Shown here: in pieces, positions 27,439 to 34,587 of the stretch
How positions within the stretch are numbered: position 1 is the first letter of the stretch
How the letters are laid out: each line of letters begins with the position of its first letter
Assembly: GCF_004103825.1 (NCBI RefSeq)
Contig: NZ_RYFI01000012.1
Location: 1-57,939, forward strand
Direction: 5' to 3'
Length of the DNA stretch: 57,939 bases
Source: Hansschlegelia zhihuaiae
GTDB taxonomy: Bacteria > Pseudomonadota > Alphaproteobacteria > Rhizobiales > Methylopilaceae
Program-made: the position numbers and the translations under genes
The notes under the pieces: model-generated
What the model saw: only the letters and a program-made list of their open reading frames with translations
Told to the model about the DNA's origin: nothing
Database searches by the model: none

Positions 27439-28173
27439 CTAGAGACCGAGCAGCTTCATCAGCGGCGCGGCGATCAGCGCGGTCAGGACCGCGTTCAGCG
27501 CCATGGCGAGCCCCGCAAAGGCGCCAGCAGCGTCGTTCACCAGGAACGCGCGCGCCGTGCCGATGCCGTGCGAGGCGAGCCCCGCCGCAAAGCCCCGGGC
27601 CGCGAAGTCCTTGATCCGGAGCGCGTTCATCAACGGCGTCACGATGATCGCTCCCGTGACGCCGGTCGAGATCGCGAAGACGGCCGTGAGGCCCGGATCC
27701 GCCCGGATCTGCTCCGCGATTCCGAGCGCGATGCTGACCGTCACGGACTTGGGCGCAAGCGCCGCCACGATGCCGGCGTCGAGGCCACAGAGCGTGGCGA
27801 GCCCGATCACGGACAGGCACGCGACCGGCGCGCCGACCAGCAGCGCCGCTGCGATCGGAAGCGCGTCGCGCCGCACCAGATGGCGGTTGCGGTAGAGCGA
27901 GACGCCCAGCGCGACAGTCGCGGGGCCGAGCGCGAAATGCACGAACTGCGCGCCTTCGAAATAGGTCCGGTAGTCCGTCTCGGTGAGCCGCAGCACGATG
28001 ACGATCGCGATGATCGACAGCAGCACCGGATTGACGAGCGGATTGAAGCGCGCGAGCGCCGCGAGCCGCTGGGCGGCCAGGAACACCCCGATCGTGACGG
28101 TGAGCCACAGCAGCGGGTTCGTGGAGAGGAAGACCCACAGCTCGAAGAACCGCTCCGGGGTCGGGCTCGTCAT
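27439..28173 (-). CDS. lrgB: LrgB family protein
   Basis: A 244-residue membrane protein with about seven or eight helices, belonging to LrgB/CidB (YohK-like). Typical sequences include LLSIIAIVIVLRLT, ALAPKSVTVSIALGIAEQI and ISTGVTGAIIVTPLMNALRI. Family members work with LrgA in murein hydrolase control or in metabolite export such as glycolate or pyruvate. Its ATG overlaps the lrgA stop by 4 nt. It converges with the SDR gene across 37 bp. Confidence 0.92.
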   Translation of the reverse strand: MTSPTPERFFELWVFLSTNPLLWLTVTIGVFLAAQRLAALARFNPLVNPVLLSIIAIVIVLRLTETDYRTYFEGAQFVHFALGPATVALGVSLYRNRHLVRRDALPIAAALLVGAPVACLSVIGLATLCGLDAGIVAALAPKSVTVSIALGIAEQIRADPGLTAVFAISTGVTGAIIVTPLMNALRIKDFAARGFAAGLASHGIGTARAFLVNDAAGAFAGLAMALNAVLTALIAAPLMKLLGL

Positions 28174-28565
28174 GGGCGCCCGTCCTTGTGCAGGCGCCGC
28201 GCCACCAGCCGGAAGGTCGCGACCGTGACGATGAGGGTGATGACCGTAGAGCCGACCAGCGCGGCCGCCACCGCGATCAGTTGGCCGTCGAGCGCCTGAT
28301 AGCTCTGCGCGATCCCGACGCCAGCGGGCACGAACAGCAAACCGAGATGACGCAGCAACCCGTCCGCGGCCTCGCCCACCGCGCCCTGGCGATCATCGGC
28401 GACGGTCTCGTCGTCACGGCCACGGACAAGACGGTTTCGGACGAACAGGGCCGACAGCAGCAGCAGAACGCCAATCACCGGCCCTGGAACCGGCAGGCCA
28501 AGGGCGCGCGCGGCCGCCTCGCCTATGAGCTGACAGAAAAGAAGGAGAAACAGACCCAGAAGCAC
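28170..28565 (-). CDS. lrgA: CidA/LrgA family protein
   Basis: A 131-residue holin-like membrane protein with four predicted helices. The family motif GLPVPGPVIGVLLLLSALF lies near residues 23-41 and LLFVPAGVGI near 75. It partners with LrgB, to which it is translationally coupled. It is upstream of lrgB and downstream of fmdA on the same strand, with a 180-bp gap that shows no clear gene. Confidence 0.9.
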   Translation of the reverse strand: MLLGLFLLLFCQLIGEAAARALGLPVPGPVIGVLLLLSALFVRNRLVRGRDDETVADDRQGAVGEAADGLLRHLGLLFVPAGVGIAQSYQALDGQLIAVAAALVGSTVITLIVTVATFRLVARRLHKDGRP

Positions 28566-28745
28566 GAACGACCTGCATGTCGCAGTTTCGAATAGGTAAG
28601 CTAGCGCTCAAAGGGCTACCGAAGCGCGACCGCCATGCAAAGCGCCGAGCATGCCGATCGCTCGGCGGCTCGGCAGCGCAGTTTCTCTGTCAGCATGGGC
28701 TTTGCCGCCTGGGCCGAGGAGCCCTCGCCGACGCTGTTCGACGTT

Positions 28746-29735
28746 CTAAACCAGCAAGGTTTTTGATACGGAAGCGCCCAAAGTGTATTTGGGATCCACC
28801 ATGTTCCCGACACGCAGCTTACCGGCCTGGGTGAGCAGCATATAGGCGTCCAGTTCGTCATACCCGTAATCGGCCGCCATCCAACGGACGAGCTCGCGGT
28901 AGGCGATTCTTGCGGCGTCCTCCATCGGGCGGGCTGATCCGATCGTCATGATCGATCCTTCGGTTTCGAGCCGTGGCCAACGAAACGTCCAGTTCTTGAT
29001 GAGGTCGATCTGGATTGTGGTTACGGTCGGGTGCTCGATTGCGAAACCGCAGATTTCGCCGTCGCCCTGCGTTGCGTGGCAGTCGCCGAGGTAGAGCAAC
29101 CCGCCTGGCGCGTGGACTGGAAGATAGATGACCGCGCCCGGCGCGACGTCCGGCAGGTCCATGTTGCCGCCGTAATAGTCCGGGACGAGCGACGAGATCG
29201 CCTCGATCTCAGGCGAAGTCCCGATCGTCCCGATGAAGGGCTGGTATGGTAGGGTGATCTTTTCGTTCCACACCACGCCCCTCTCCGTCGTGACCTCGAC
29301 CTTCTTCACGATCTCGGGCAGCGGCGGGTTGAGGATCGCCGTGTCGCCAGTGCCGACGAGGCCGCCGAACTCCGGCATGATGCATGTCGTGCCGACAGGC
29401 TGCGGACCGCGGGGGATGATCTTCTGGATGTGGACCGCGAGGCAGTCGCCCTTCTCGGCGCCGTTGACGTGGATCGGACCGTTCTGCGGATTGAGGAAGG
29501 GGAAGTTCAGGATCGCGCTCGGGCTGTCGCTCTCTGTCTTGATCCGCCCTTCCATGGCGTCGTGGGTTTCAGCGGAAACCACCGCTCCCGGATCAACCCG
29601 CAGCACGGGCTCCACGTAGGGGCCGTAGACGTAATGGTATTTGCCCTGTGAGGTCTCCGTGATTGAAAAGCTCTGACCGGGCTGTCCCTTGGCCAGGCCG
29701 CGCTTGGTCATGATCGATGTTTCAAGCCAGTTCAT
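28746..29735 (-). CDS. fmdA: Acetamidase/formamidase
   Basis: A 329-residue enzyme of the FmdA/AmdA family, which hydrolyses short amides such as formamide or acetamide to acid and ammonia. The family blocks are NPQNGPIHVNGAEKGD, FGGLVGTGD, GTIGTSPE near the middle, and LYLGDCHATQGDGE, which contains conserved His and Asp. Tail motifs include YDELDAYMLLTQAGKLRVGNMVDP. It is the third gene of a leftward amiC-amiR-fmdA unit, 125 bp after amiR, and faces a nitrile hydratase operon. It could consume the amide made by that hydratase; its exact substrate is inferred. Confidence 0.92.
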   Translation of the reverse strand: MNWLETSIMTKRGLAKGQPGQSFSITETSQGKYHYVYGPYVEPVLRVDPGAVVSAETHDAMEGRIKTESDSPSAILNFPFLNPQNGPIHVNGAEKGDCLAVHIQKIIPRGPQPVGTTCIMPEFGGLVGTGDTAILNPPLPEIVKKVEVTTERGVVWNEKITLPYQPFIGTIGTSPEIEAISSLVPDYYGGNMDLPDVAPGAVIYLPVHAPGGLLYLGDCHATQGDGEICGFAIEHPTVTTIQIDLIKNWTFRWPRLETEGSIMTIGSARPMEDAARIAYRELVRWMAADYGYDELDAYMLLTQAGKLRVGNMVDPKYTLGASVSKTLLV

Positions 29736-29860
29736 TTGACCGGTCTCCTGTTGGGGAGGGCGGGCTGGCGTCGGTGGCAGCCGTCGTCCTTGAAGCGCAA
29801 GAACGCCGCCCCGTGCGGACCACGGGCGTCAGGCGACTGCGTCGTCGTTTTCGGTGAACG

Positions 29861-30508
29861 TCAGCGCCGCGCGAGCGTCGGTTCGTCGGCGTCCGGGGCA
29901 GTTCCGGTCGGCTCTGATCGGCAGGCGAGATGCTGTTCGCAGTAGTCCTCGAGACTGAGACGGCTCCGCATGCTGTCCCGTCTCAGGATCGCGTACGCCT
30001 CGTCGTCGTCGACGGCGCGCAACTCCATGATCCGGACGATCGTCTTGATCACCAACCGGCGCCGTCGGCGCCGATCCCGATGCTCGCCGAGCTGGTCCAG
30101 GACGGTCTTGCGCTGAAGGAACTGGTTCACGCCGAGAAAGAGCGTGGTGTAGACAGCGCCGGCATAGACCGGTTTGCGCAGGAAGGCGGTCGCGCCTTGG
30201 TTCATTAGCGCCTTCAGGCGGCTCGGGGCTTCGACGCCCACAAGTCCAATGACGGCCGCGGGCGGCAGCCCGTTGACGAACCGGTCCGGCGACAGCACCG
30301 CGGCGAGATCGCCGTCGATGAAAAGAACGTCACGATCGAACGCGAAGTCCGCGACGCGCACGGCGCCCTCGACCGAAGGAAGCGCCGGCCCGTGTACGAC
30401 AAGGCCGAGCTTCGTCAGCACGGACGCCAGGGTGTCGATTCCGCCTTCGCGAGACGCGAAGATGGTGGCGTTCATGCCGCGAAAATTCTGGAGAAGCGCC
30501 GGGGTCAT
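29861..30508 (-). CDS. amiR: ANTAR-domain antiterminator AmiR
   Basis: A 215-residue RNA-binding regulator. The N-terminal half is a receiver-like domain that probably lacks phosphotransfer function, as in Pseudomonas AmiR. A coiled-coil helix (about 125-150) leads to a C-terminal ANTAR domain: VIKTIVRIMELRAVDDDEAYAILRRDSM. ANTAR proteins bind paired hairpins in leader RNA and prevent termination. ATG 30508 overlaps the amiC stop (ATGA), as in other amiCR operons. Two matching leader RNAs lie at 31675-31790 and 31922-32013. Confidence 0.92.
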   Translation of the reverse strand: MTPALLQNFRGMNATIFASREGGIDTLASVLTKLGLVVHGPALPSVEGAVRVADFAFDRDVLFIDGDLAAVLSPDRFVNGLPPAAVIGLVGVEAPSRLKALMNQGATAFLRKPVYAGAVYTTLFLGVNQFLQRKTVLDQLGEHRDRRRRRRLVIKTIVRIMELRAVDDDEAYAILRRDSMRSRLSLEDYCEQHLACRSEPTGTAPDADEPTLARR

Positions 30509-31674
30509 GAGCTCACCACCCGCAGGCGGGACGCGGGCGCGCCCCATGCGTCTGTCGCGTTGAACCGGACAAGGTACGGGTCCGGTCGGATCGCTATGGG
30601 CTGCTGCCTGATCACGTCGAAGGTCGCGTCGGAGCGCGAACGACCAATTCTGGGCGTCAGGTGGAGGTGCATCGTTTCGCCATCGACGAGAACTTCGCCC
30701 TGTGGCGCATTGAGACGCTGGCTCGCCAGGGCCCGGCGCACCGGTCCGACTTCGTCGGAGCCGGCTTGCGCCACCGCCGCCGCGAGGAGCTTCACCGCGA
30801 TGTACGAGGCTTCGCCGTCAGCCGACGTCCATGGCTTGTCCGGATAGGCGGCGGCGTAGTTCGCGACGAACGCGTCGTTCTCCGGGGTCGCCAGCGACGA
30901 GAAATAGACGCTTGAGCTGATATGGCCGTCCATCGCTCCGAGGCCGATATCGATGAGATCCGGCTCGGAGAGGTTGCAGCTCGCGATCGGCATGACCGAC
31001 GGCTGGTCGATCCCCTGGGCAAGGCAGGCCTCGCGGAGCCTGCGGATGAAAACGTAATTGCTTACGCCGATCAGGGACGAGAACACGAAGCTCGGCCGGG
31101 CCGCCAGGATCGCATCGACAGTCTTGTCGAAATCAGTCTCGCCGACCGACAGATAGCGCTCCGCCACCACGACGCCGCCTCGGGCGGCGACGACCTCACG
31201 CAGGATCCGGTTGTTTTCCCAAGCCCAGATATAGTTCGAGCCGACGCAGAAGGCCCGGTCCCCGAAAGACGACATCAAATGATCGATTAGCGGCAGGATG
31301 TGCTGATTCGGCGCTGCGCCCGTGTAGACGACATTGTCCGAGCTCTCGAACCCCTCGTAATGAGACGGGTACCAGAGCATTCCATCGTGCTTCTCGAAGA
31401 CGGGGATGACTTCCTTCCGGCTCGACGAGGTGTAGCAGCCGACGACTTGACGGATGCCGCCTGTCAGGAGCTTCGAACTCAGAGATCCGTAGCGCGCGAG
31501 GTCGCCTTCCGGATTGACGATCTCCGGTTCAAGCCGGACGCCGCCGCCCCTGTTGACTTCGGAGACCGCGAGCAACGCCCCGTTCAGCATCGAGCACGCC
31601 ACGGTGCTGTAAGGCCCGGTCGTCGAGAACATCAGACCGATGCGGAACGTCGGGTTTGTCATTGCGCGTCGCAC
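30505..31674 (-). CDS. amiC: AmiC-like amide sensor, periplasmic-binding-protein fold
   Basis: A 389-residue member of the AmiC/UrtA-like type I binding-protein family (FRIGLMFSTTGPYSTVACSMLNG, YWYPSHYEGFESSDNVVYTGAAPNQ-like, NYIWAWENNRIL). There is no signal peptide, so it is cytosolic, as AmiC is. AmiC sequesters AmiR until an amide binds. The start is GTG 31674, which directly follows the U tract of the leader terminator and has GAGGG in the terminator stem as a ribosome site. ATG 31662 is an alternative without a visible ribosome site. Confidence 0.92.
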   Translation of the reverse strand: MRRAMTNPTFRIGLMFSTTGPYSTVACSMLNGALLAVSEVNRGGGVRLEPEIVNPEGDLARYGSLSSKLLTGGIRQVVGCYTSSSRKEVIPVFEKHDGMLWYPSHYEGFESSDNVVYTGAAPNQHILPLIDHLMSSFGDRAFCVGSNYIWAWENNRILREVVAARGGVVVAERYLSVGETDFDKTVDAILAARPSFVFSSLIGVSNYVFIRRLREACLAQGIDQPSVMPIASCNLSEPDLIDIGLGAMDGHISSSVYFSSLATPENDAFVANYAAAYPDKPWTSADGEASYIAVKLLAAAVAQAGSDEVGPVRRALASQRLNAPQGEVLVDGETMHLHLTPRIGRSRSDATFDVIRQQPIAIRPDPYLVRFNATDAWGAPASRLRVVSS

Positions 31675-31707
31675 AAAAAAGCCCTCGAGCCGGTGAGGCT
31701 TGAGGGC
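31675..31707 (-). terminator. Leader terminator before amiC
   Basis: On the minus strand GCCCTC-A-AGCC pairs with GGCT-C-GAGGGC around TCACC, then six U residues. The U run ends at the base before the amiC GTG. The 5' arm GCCC is also the 3' side of the P2 hairpin, so the two structures exclude each other. Confidence 0.85.
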
Positions 31708-31790
31708 GTCGCTGCCTAACGCGAGCAGAAGCTCGCGCCGATGATATTCTCGAAGAATTGGCGCTCATTTGAGCAGCTTTGCTCTGCGCC
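31675..31790 (-). ncRNA. ANTAR-type antitermination leader of amiC-amiR-fmdA
   Basis: P1 (31790-31760) has outer stem GGCGC/GCGCC, inner stem GAGC/GCTC and hexaloop AAAGCT. P2 (31716-31705) is GGC/GCC with hexaloop AGCGAC. Both loops have A at position 1 and G at position 4, the known ANTAR signature. An extra CGCGAGC/GCTCGCG hairpin (31737-31720) lies in the linker and would bring P1 and P2 together. The terminator at 31707-31675 shares bases with P2. Confidence 0.82.
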
Positions 31791-31798
31791 TAACACTT

Positions 31799-31827
31799 AG
31801 GCTCCACCCACGCGTTCGACTTGTCAA
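31799..31827 (-). promoter_or_regulatory. Promoter of the amiC leader
   Basis: TTGACA (31827-31822, minus strand) is followed by 17 nt and a poor -10 (GAGCCT). The expected start near 31792 is directly before P1. The -35 is perfect, the -10 is weak. Confidence 0.5.
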
Positions 31828-31830
31828 GCG

Positions 31831-31870
31831 CCGATCGCGCCGACAGACGACAAGGTCCTGCGCAGATCGG
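31831..31870. promoter_or_regulatory. Inverted repeat between the divergent promoters
   Basis: CCGATCGCGC (31831-31840) and GCGC-A-GATCGG (31860-31870) are complementary except for one extra base. They lie between the two -35 boxes and might bind an activator of both operons. No known consensus was recognised. Confidence 0.4.
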
Positions 31871-31884
31871 GTTAAAATATGTGC

Positions 31885-31913
31885 TTGACAGTTTTTTGAG
31901 CCGCCGCCAATCT
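31885..31913 (+). promoter_or_regulatory. Promoter of the nitrile hydratase leader
   Basis: TTGACA (31885-31890), 17-nt spacer, then a weak -10 (CAATCT, 31908-31913). The start would fall near 31920, directly before P1. The -35 to P1 distance is 31 nt, the same as on the opposite strand. Confidence 0.55.
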
Positions 31914-31921
31914 CATTTCAT

Positions 31922-32013
31922 GCGTCGAGCAAGGCTGCTCATGTAGACGCAAGTCATGCTCATCATAGGAATTCGGCACAGTCGCCCGCAGCTAGATGCT
32001 GACGGGCTTTTTT
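31922..32013 (+). ncRNA. ANTAR-type antitermination leader of the nitrile hydratase operon
   Basis: P1 (31922-31950) has outer stem GCGTC/GACGC, inner stem GAGC/GCTC and hexaloop AAGGCT, with a 5-nt bulge on the 3' side. P2 (31975-31986) is GGC/GCC with hexaloop ACAGTC. Both loops keep A1 and G4. P2 shares GCC with the 5' arm of the following terminator. The layout mirrors the amiC leader, and the encoded AmiR is the natural ligand. Confidence 0.83.
31984..32013 (+). terminator. Leader terminator before nitrile hydratase
   Basis: GCCCG-CAGC pairs with GCTG-A-CGGGC around TAGAT, with one bulged A, followed by six T residues (32008-32013). It is 163 bp before the first structural gene and no gene lies between, which fits attenuation. 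Confidence 0.87.
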
Positions 32014-32175
32014 GCGTCTGACGGTCGCAAGCACCGCCGCAAGAGAGCCGGGCATCTTGGATTTTACTCGCCTGCGTCCGGCAGCGCCCAATGCGCTCGG
32101 CCGCAGTCCTGTTTCAAGTGAGGCGGCGGCTCCGGTGGGATCCGTTCAGCGCCGATCGACCGCGGAGGCTACAGC

Positions 32176-32850
32176 GTGAAAATCCAGCATTTCCTTGGGG
32201 GCATCGAAAACCTCGGACCCGTCTCTGTCGAAAAACGCGTGTTCGTGGAGCCCTGGGAGGCCCAGCTCTTCGCGGTCCACACGACCATGATGGGCACGGG
32301 CATCTGGGCTTGGCCCGACCTGCGCGTCCTGGCGGAATCGATGAATCCGCTCGATTACTTCAAGTATCGCTATTATATCAAATGGCTGGGCGGCATGTGC
32401 CACTTCCTCGTCTCCAAAAACTATATCTCGGAGAAGGAGCTCGAGGAAAAAACGAAATACTATCTGGACAATCCAGAGGCGAAGCAGCCGAACGCCGGAA
32501 ATGGCGATATCACCGAGAAGGTGATCAATTACTTCTATACGGGCGCCAACCCCTATCGCGACGTCGCGGTGAACCCGATCTTCAAGGTCGGCGACACTGT
32601 GCGGGTCAAGGACATGCCGCCGGTCGTGCACACCCGGCTGCCCGGCTACCTCCGCAACAAGGTCGGCGTCGTCGAGACCGTCTACAAAGGCGCGTATCTC
32701 TACGCGGACAATGTGCCCACCGACGGCATCTGCACCGCCCAGCCGGTCTATCTCATCAAGTTCAAGACCCGCGACCTGTGGAACGACATCCCGGACAAGG
32801 GGGACGTTCTCTACAACGACTGCTTCGAGGTCTACCTCGAGGCGGCGTAA
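32176..32850 (+). CDS. nthB: Nitrile hydratase beta subunit
   Basis: A 224-residue beta subunit of nitrile hydratase, which converts nitriles to amides together with the alpha subunit. Family features include the N-terminal GGIENLGPV, WEAQLFAVHTTMMGTGIW, YYIKWLGG, and the C-terminal barrel with FKVGDTVRVKDMPPVVHTRLPGYLRNKVG. The N-terminal part is also found in the accessory protein encoded at 33554. The order beta-alpha-accessory is the one typical of cobalt-type enzymes. It follows the leader RNA at 31922-32013. Thiocyanate hydrolase is a related alternative, but its beta and alpha parts differ. Confidence 0.93.
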   Translation: MKIQHFLGGIENLGPVSVEKRVFVEPWEAQLFAVHTTMMGTGIWAWPDLRVLAESMNPLDYFKYRYYIKWLGGMCHFLVSKNYISEKELEEKTKYYLDNPEAKQPNAGNGDITEKVINYFYTGANPYRDVAVNPIFKVGDTVRVKDMPPVVHTRLPGYLRNKVGVVETVYKGAYLYADNVPTDGICTAQPVYLIKFKTRDLWNDIPDKGDVLYNDCFEVYLEAA

Positions 32851-32918
32851 CCGGTCCCCTTACATCACCTCATCCAGTGAACGCAGGCGGATACTATCCG
32901 TCGAACAAGGCCAGATCC

Positions 32919-33539
32919 ATGAGTGACGATCACGACCACGACCACCATCACCACCTTCGCGAAAGCGAGAGCTACTACGCCGCGCGCACCAAGGCGCTGG
33001 AGTCCCTGTTCCGTGAGAAGGGGCTCATCGGGACCGACACTGTCGACCGGGTCATCAACTTCTTCGAACACGAAATGGGGCCGTTCAACGGCGCCAAGGT
33101 CGTGGCCAAGGCCTGGACCGATCCGGCCTTCAAGGGCCGCCTGCTCGCCGACGCCAACAAGGCGATCGCGGAGCTCGGCATGCGCGACGGCATCGAGGGA
33201 GAGAACCTCAAGGTCGTCGAGAACAAGCCGGGCACGCATAACGTGGTCTGCTGCACGCTGTGCTCCTGCTGGCCATGGCCGCTGCTCGGCCTTCCGCCTT
33301 ACTGGTTCAAGGATCCGGTGTTCCGCGCCCGCGTCGTCCGCGAGCCGCGCGGCGTCCTGTCCGACTTCGGCGTGACGCTGCCGGACGACCACAAGATCGA
33401 GATCTGGGATTCGAGCGCGCAGGTCCGTTATTTCGTGATCCCGGAGCGTCCCGCCGGCACTGAAGGCTGGACCGAGGAGAAGCTCGCCGCCCTGGTCTCG
33501 ACCGAGGCCATGCAGGGTCTCGGCCTGGCGACGGCCTGA
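32919..33539 (+). CDS. nthA: Nitrile hydratase alpha subunit, cobalt type
   Basis: The 206-residue alpha subunit that carries the metal. The claw motif is C112-T-L-C115-S-C117, the cobalt form (Thr after the first Cys; iron forms have Ser). Trp118 stands where cobalt enzymes usually have Tyr, and an additional Cys111 precedes the motif. The N-terminus is strikingly histidine rich (six His among residues 5-12), perhaps for metal delivery. Typical downstream motifs are WPWPLLGLPPYW and VVREPRGVLSDFG. It starts 68 bp after the beta gene and 14 bp before the accessory gene. Confidence 0.95.
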   Translation: MSDDHDHDHHHHLRESESYYAARTKALESLFREKGLIGTDTVDRVINFFEHEMGPFNGAKVVAKAWTDPAFKGRLLADANKAIAELGMRDGIEGENLKVVENKPGTHNVVCCTLCSCWPWPLLGLPPYWFKDPVFRARVVREPRGVLSDFGVTLPDDHKIEIWDSSAQVRYFVIPERPAGTEGWTEEKLAALVSTEAMQGLGLATA

Positions 33540-33553
33540 CGGGAGGAACAGTC

Positions 33554-33892
33554 ATGGACGCCTATGTCGACGAGCTCACCGGCCGCGAGGCCATTCCGCG
33601 GAACTGCGAGAGCCTGAAGTTCGACGAGCCGTGGCAGGGCCGCGCCTTCGGCATGGTGCTCGCGCTCGCGGAGGCCAAGTCCTACCCGTACGAAGACTTC
33701 CGCCAGAGCCTGATCAGCACGATCGGCGATTGGGACAAAACCCATGAGCCCGGCGACGAGACCTGGAGCTACTACCAGCAGTGGCTCGCGGCGTTCGAGA
33801 AGCTCGCGCTCGACAAGGGCCTGATCAATTCCGACGAGCTTGATCGCCGGACCGAAGAGTTCCTGCGCCGGACCCGCGACGAAGTGATCTGA
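33554..33892 (+). CDS. Nitrile hydratase accessory protein
   Basis: A 112-residue protein of the nitrile hydratase activator/NHase beta N-terminal-like family (P14K/NhlE type). It has FDEPWQGRAFGMVLALAE, which mirrors the N-terminal domain of the beta subunit, and the WSYYQQWLAAFEKLALDKG helix. These proteins help insert cobalt and allow cysteine oxidation in the alpha subunit. It lacks the long charged tail of some activators. It is the third gene of the operon. Two GC-rich hairpins follow it. Confidence 0.9.
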   Translation: MDAYVDELTGREAIPRNCESLKFDEPWQGRAFGMVLALAEAKSYPYEDFRQSLISTIGDWDKTHEPGDETWSYYQQWLAAFEKLALDKGLINSDELDRRTEEFLRRTRDEVI

Positions 33893-33897
33893 ACCGA

Positions 33898-33949
33898 CCG
33901 GAGCTCGGCGCTCCGGCTTCTTCCAACCGGCGCGCCGCGCGCGCGCCGG
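33898..33949. terminator. Two hairpins after the nitrile hydratase genes
   Basis: CCGGAGC/GCTCCGG (33898-33916) is followed by CTTCTTCC, and CCGGCGCGC/GCGCGCCGG (33927-33949) follows. They separate the hydratase genes from the cobalt-region genes. Only the first has a partial U run, so read-through into the cobalt genes remains possible. Confidence 0.5.
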
Positions 33950-33994
33950 AACGGGAGCACCTTGCCCTCTCGCAGCCTGGAAAGGCGCACCGCA

Positions 33995-34516
33995 ATGATC
34001 ATTCCTCTCGCCATCAGCGTGGGCCTGCTCGGGGGCGTCTGCACCTGGCTGTTCCTCGCGACCGACGCCTTCCTCATCTGGGCGGCCTTCGCGGCCTGGG
34101 CGTGTTTCTATCATTCGGGCGGCGACGCCGCGGCGTTCCGGACGACCATCGTCTCGAACCTCTTCGGCGTATTCATCGCCTGGGCGGCCGGACTGGTTCT
34201 TGCGACGGTCGCCCCGGGGCCTGCGCTCGGCGCGACGATCGTCGCCGCCTCGATCGCGATCTACATCCTCGCCGCCTATATCCCCGCGTTCTCGTCGATA
34301 CCGGCCGTGACCTACGGCTACGCCTGCACGTTCTCGTTTCTCACGCAGAACGCCGACGCCTTCACGCCTGCCGTCATGCTTTCGGCTTCCGGCCGGAACG
34401 CGCTGCTGATCGTGCCCTTCTCCATGATCATCGGGGCCTGCTTCGCCTACGCCTCGGCCCTCCTCGCCGCGAAGATCCACCAGTTCGCGCCGAAGGGAAC
34501 CGCCGGCGCCTCCTGA
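33995..34516 (+). CDS. DUF1097 membrane protein
   Basis: A 173-residue protein with about five membrane helices and the DUF1097 pattern: WLFLATDAFLIWAAFAAWACFYHSGGD, then TTIVSNLFGVFIAWAAG, then SSIPAVTYGYACTFSF. Function is unknown; relatives such as YcdZ are inner-membrane proteins. ATG 33995 is preferred over the TTG at 33962 because GGAAAGG lies upstream and the membrane domain begins at once. It lies between the hydratase accessory gene and cbtB, which suggests a role with nitriles, amides or cobalt, but this is inferred from position only. Confidence 0.8.
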   Translation: MIIPLAISVGLLGGVCTWLFLATDAFLIWAAFAAWACFYHSGGDAAAFRTTIVSNLFGVFIAWAAGLVLATVAPGPALGATIVAASIAIYILAAYIPAFSSIPAVTYGYACTFSFLTQNADAFTPAVMLSASGRNALLIVPFSMIIGACFAYASALLAAKIHQFAPKGTAGAS

Positions 34517-34587
34517 CGCAAAACTCGCGTCGCCCACCGGCGCGAGCTCGCGTGGTCACCTGCAACGCAACATTCCGGAGTTCGACA

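Noticed and set aside
28635-28766. Short plus-strand frame of 43 codons (ends in PTLFDVLNQQGF)
   Set aside because: It overlaps the fmdA 3' end, has no good ribosome site and no recognised family. It cannot be supported as a gene.
34517-34587. Cobalamin riboswitch before cbtB
   Set aside because: The gap is only 71 bp and no B12-box-like core was seen.
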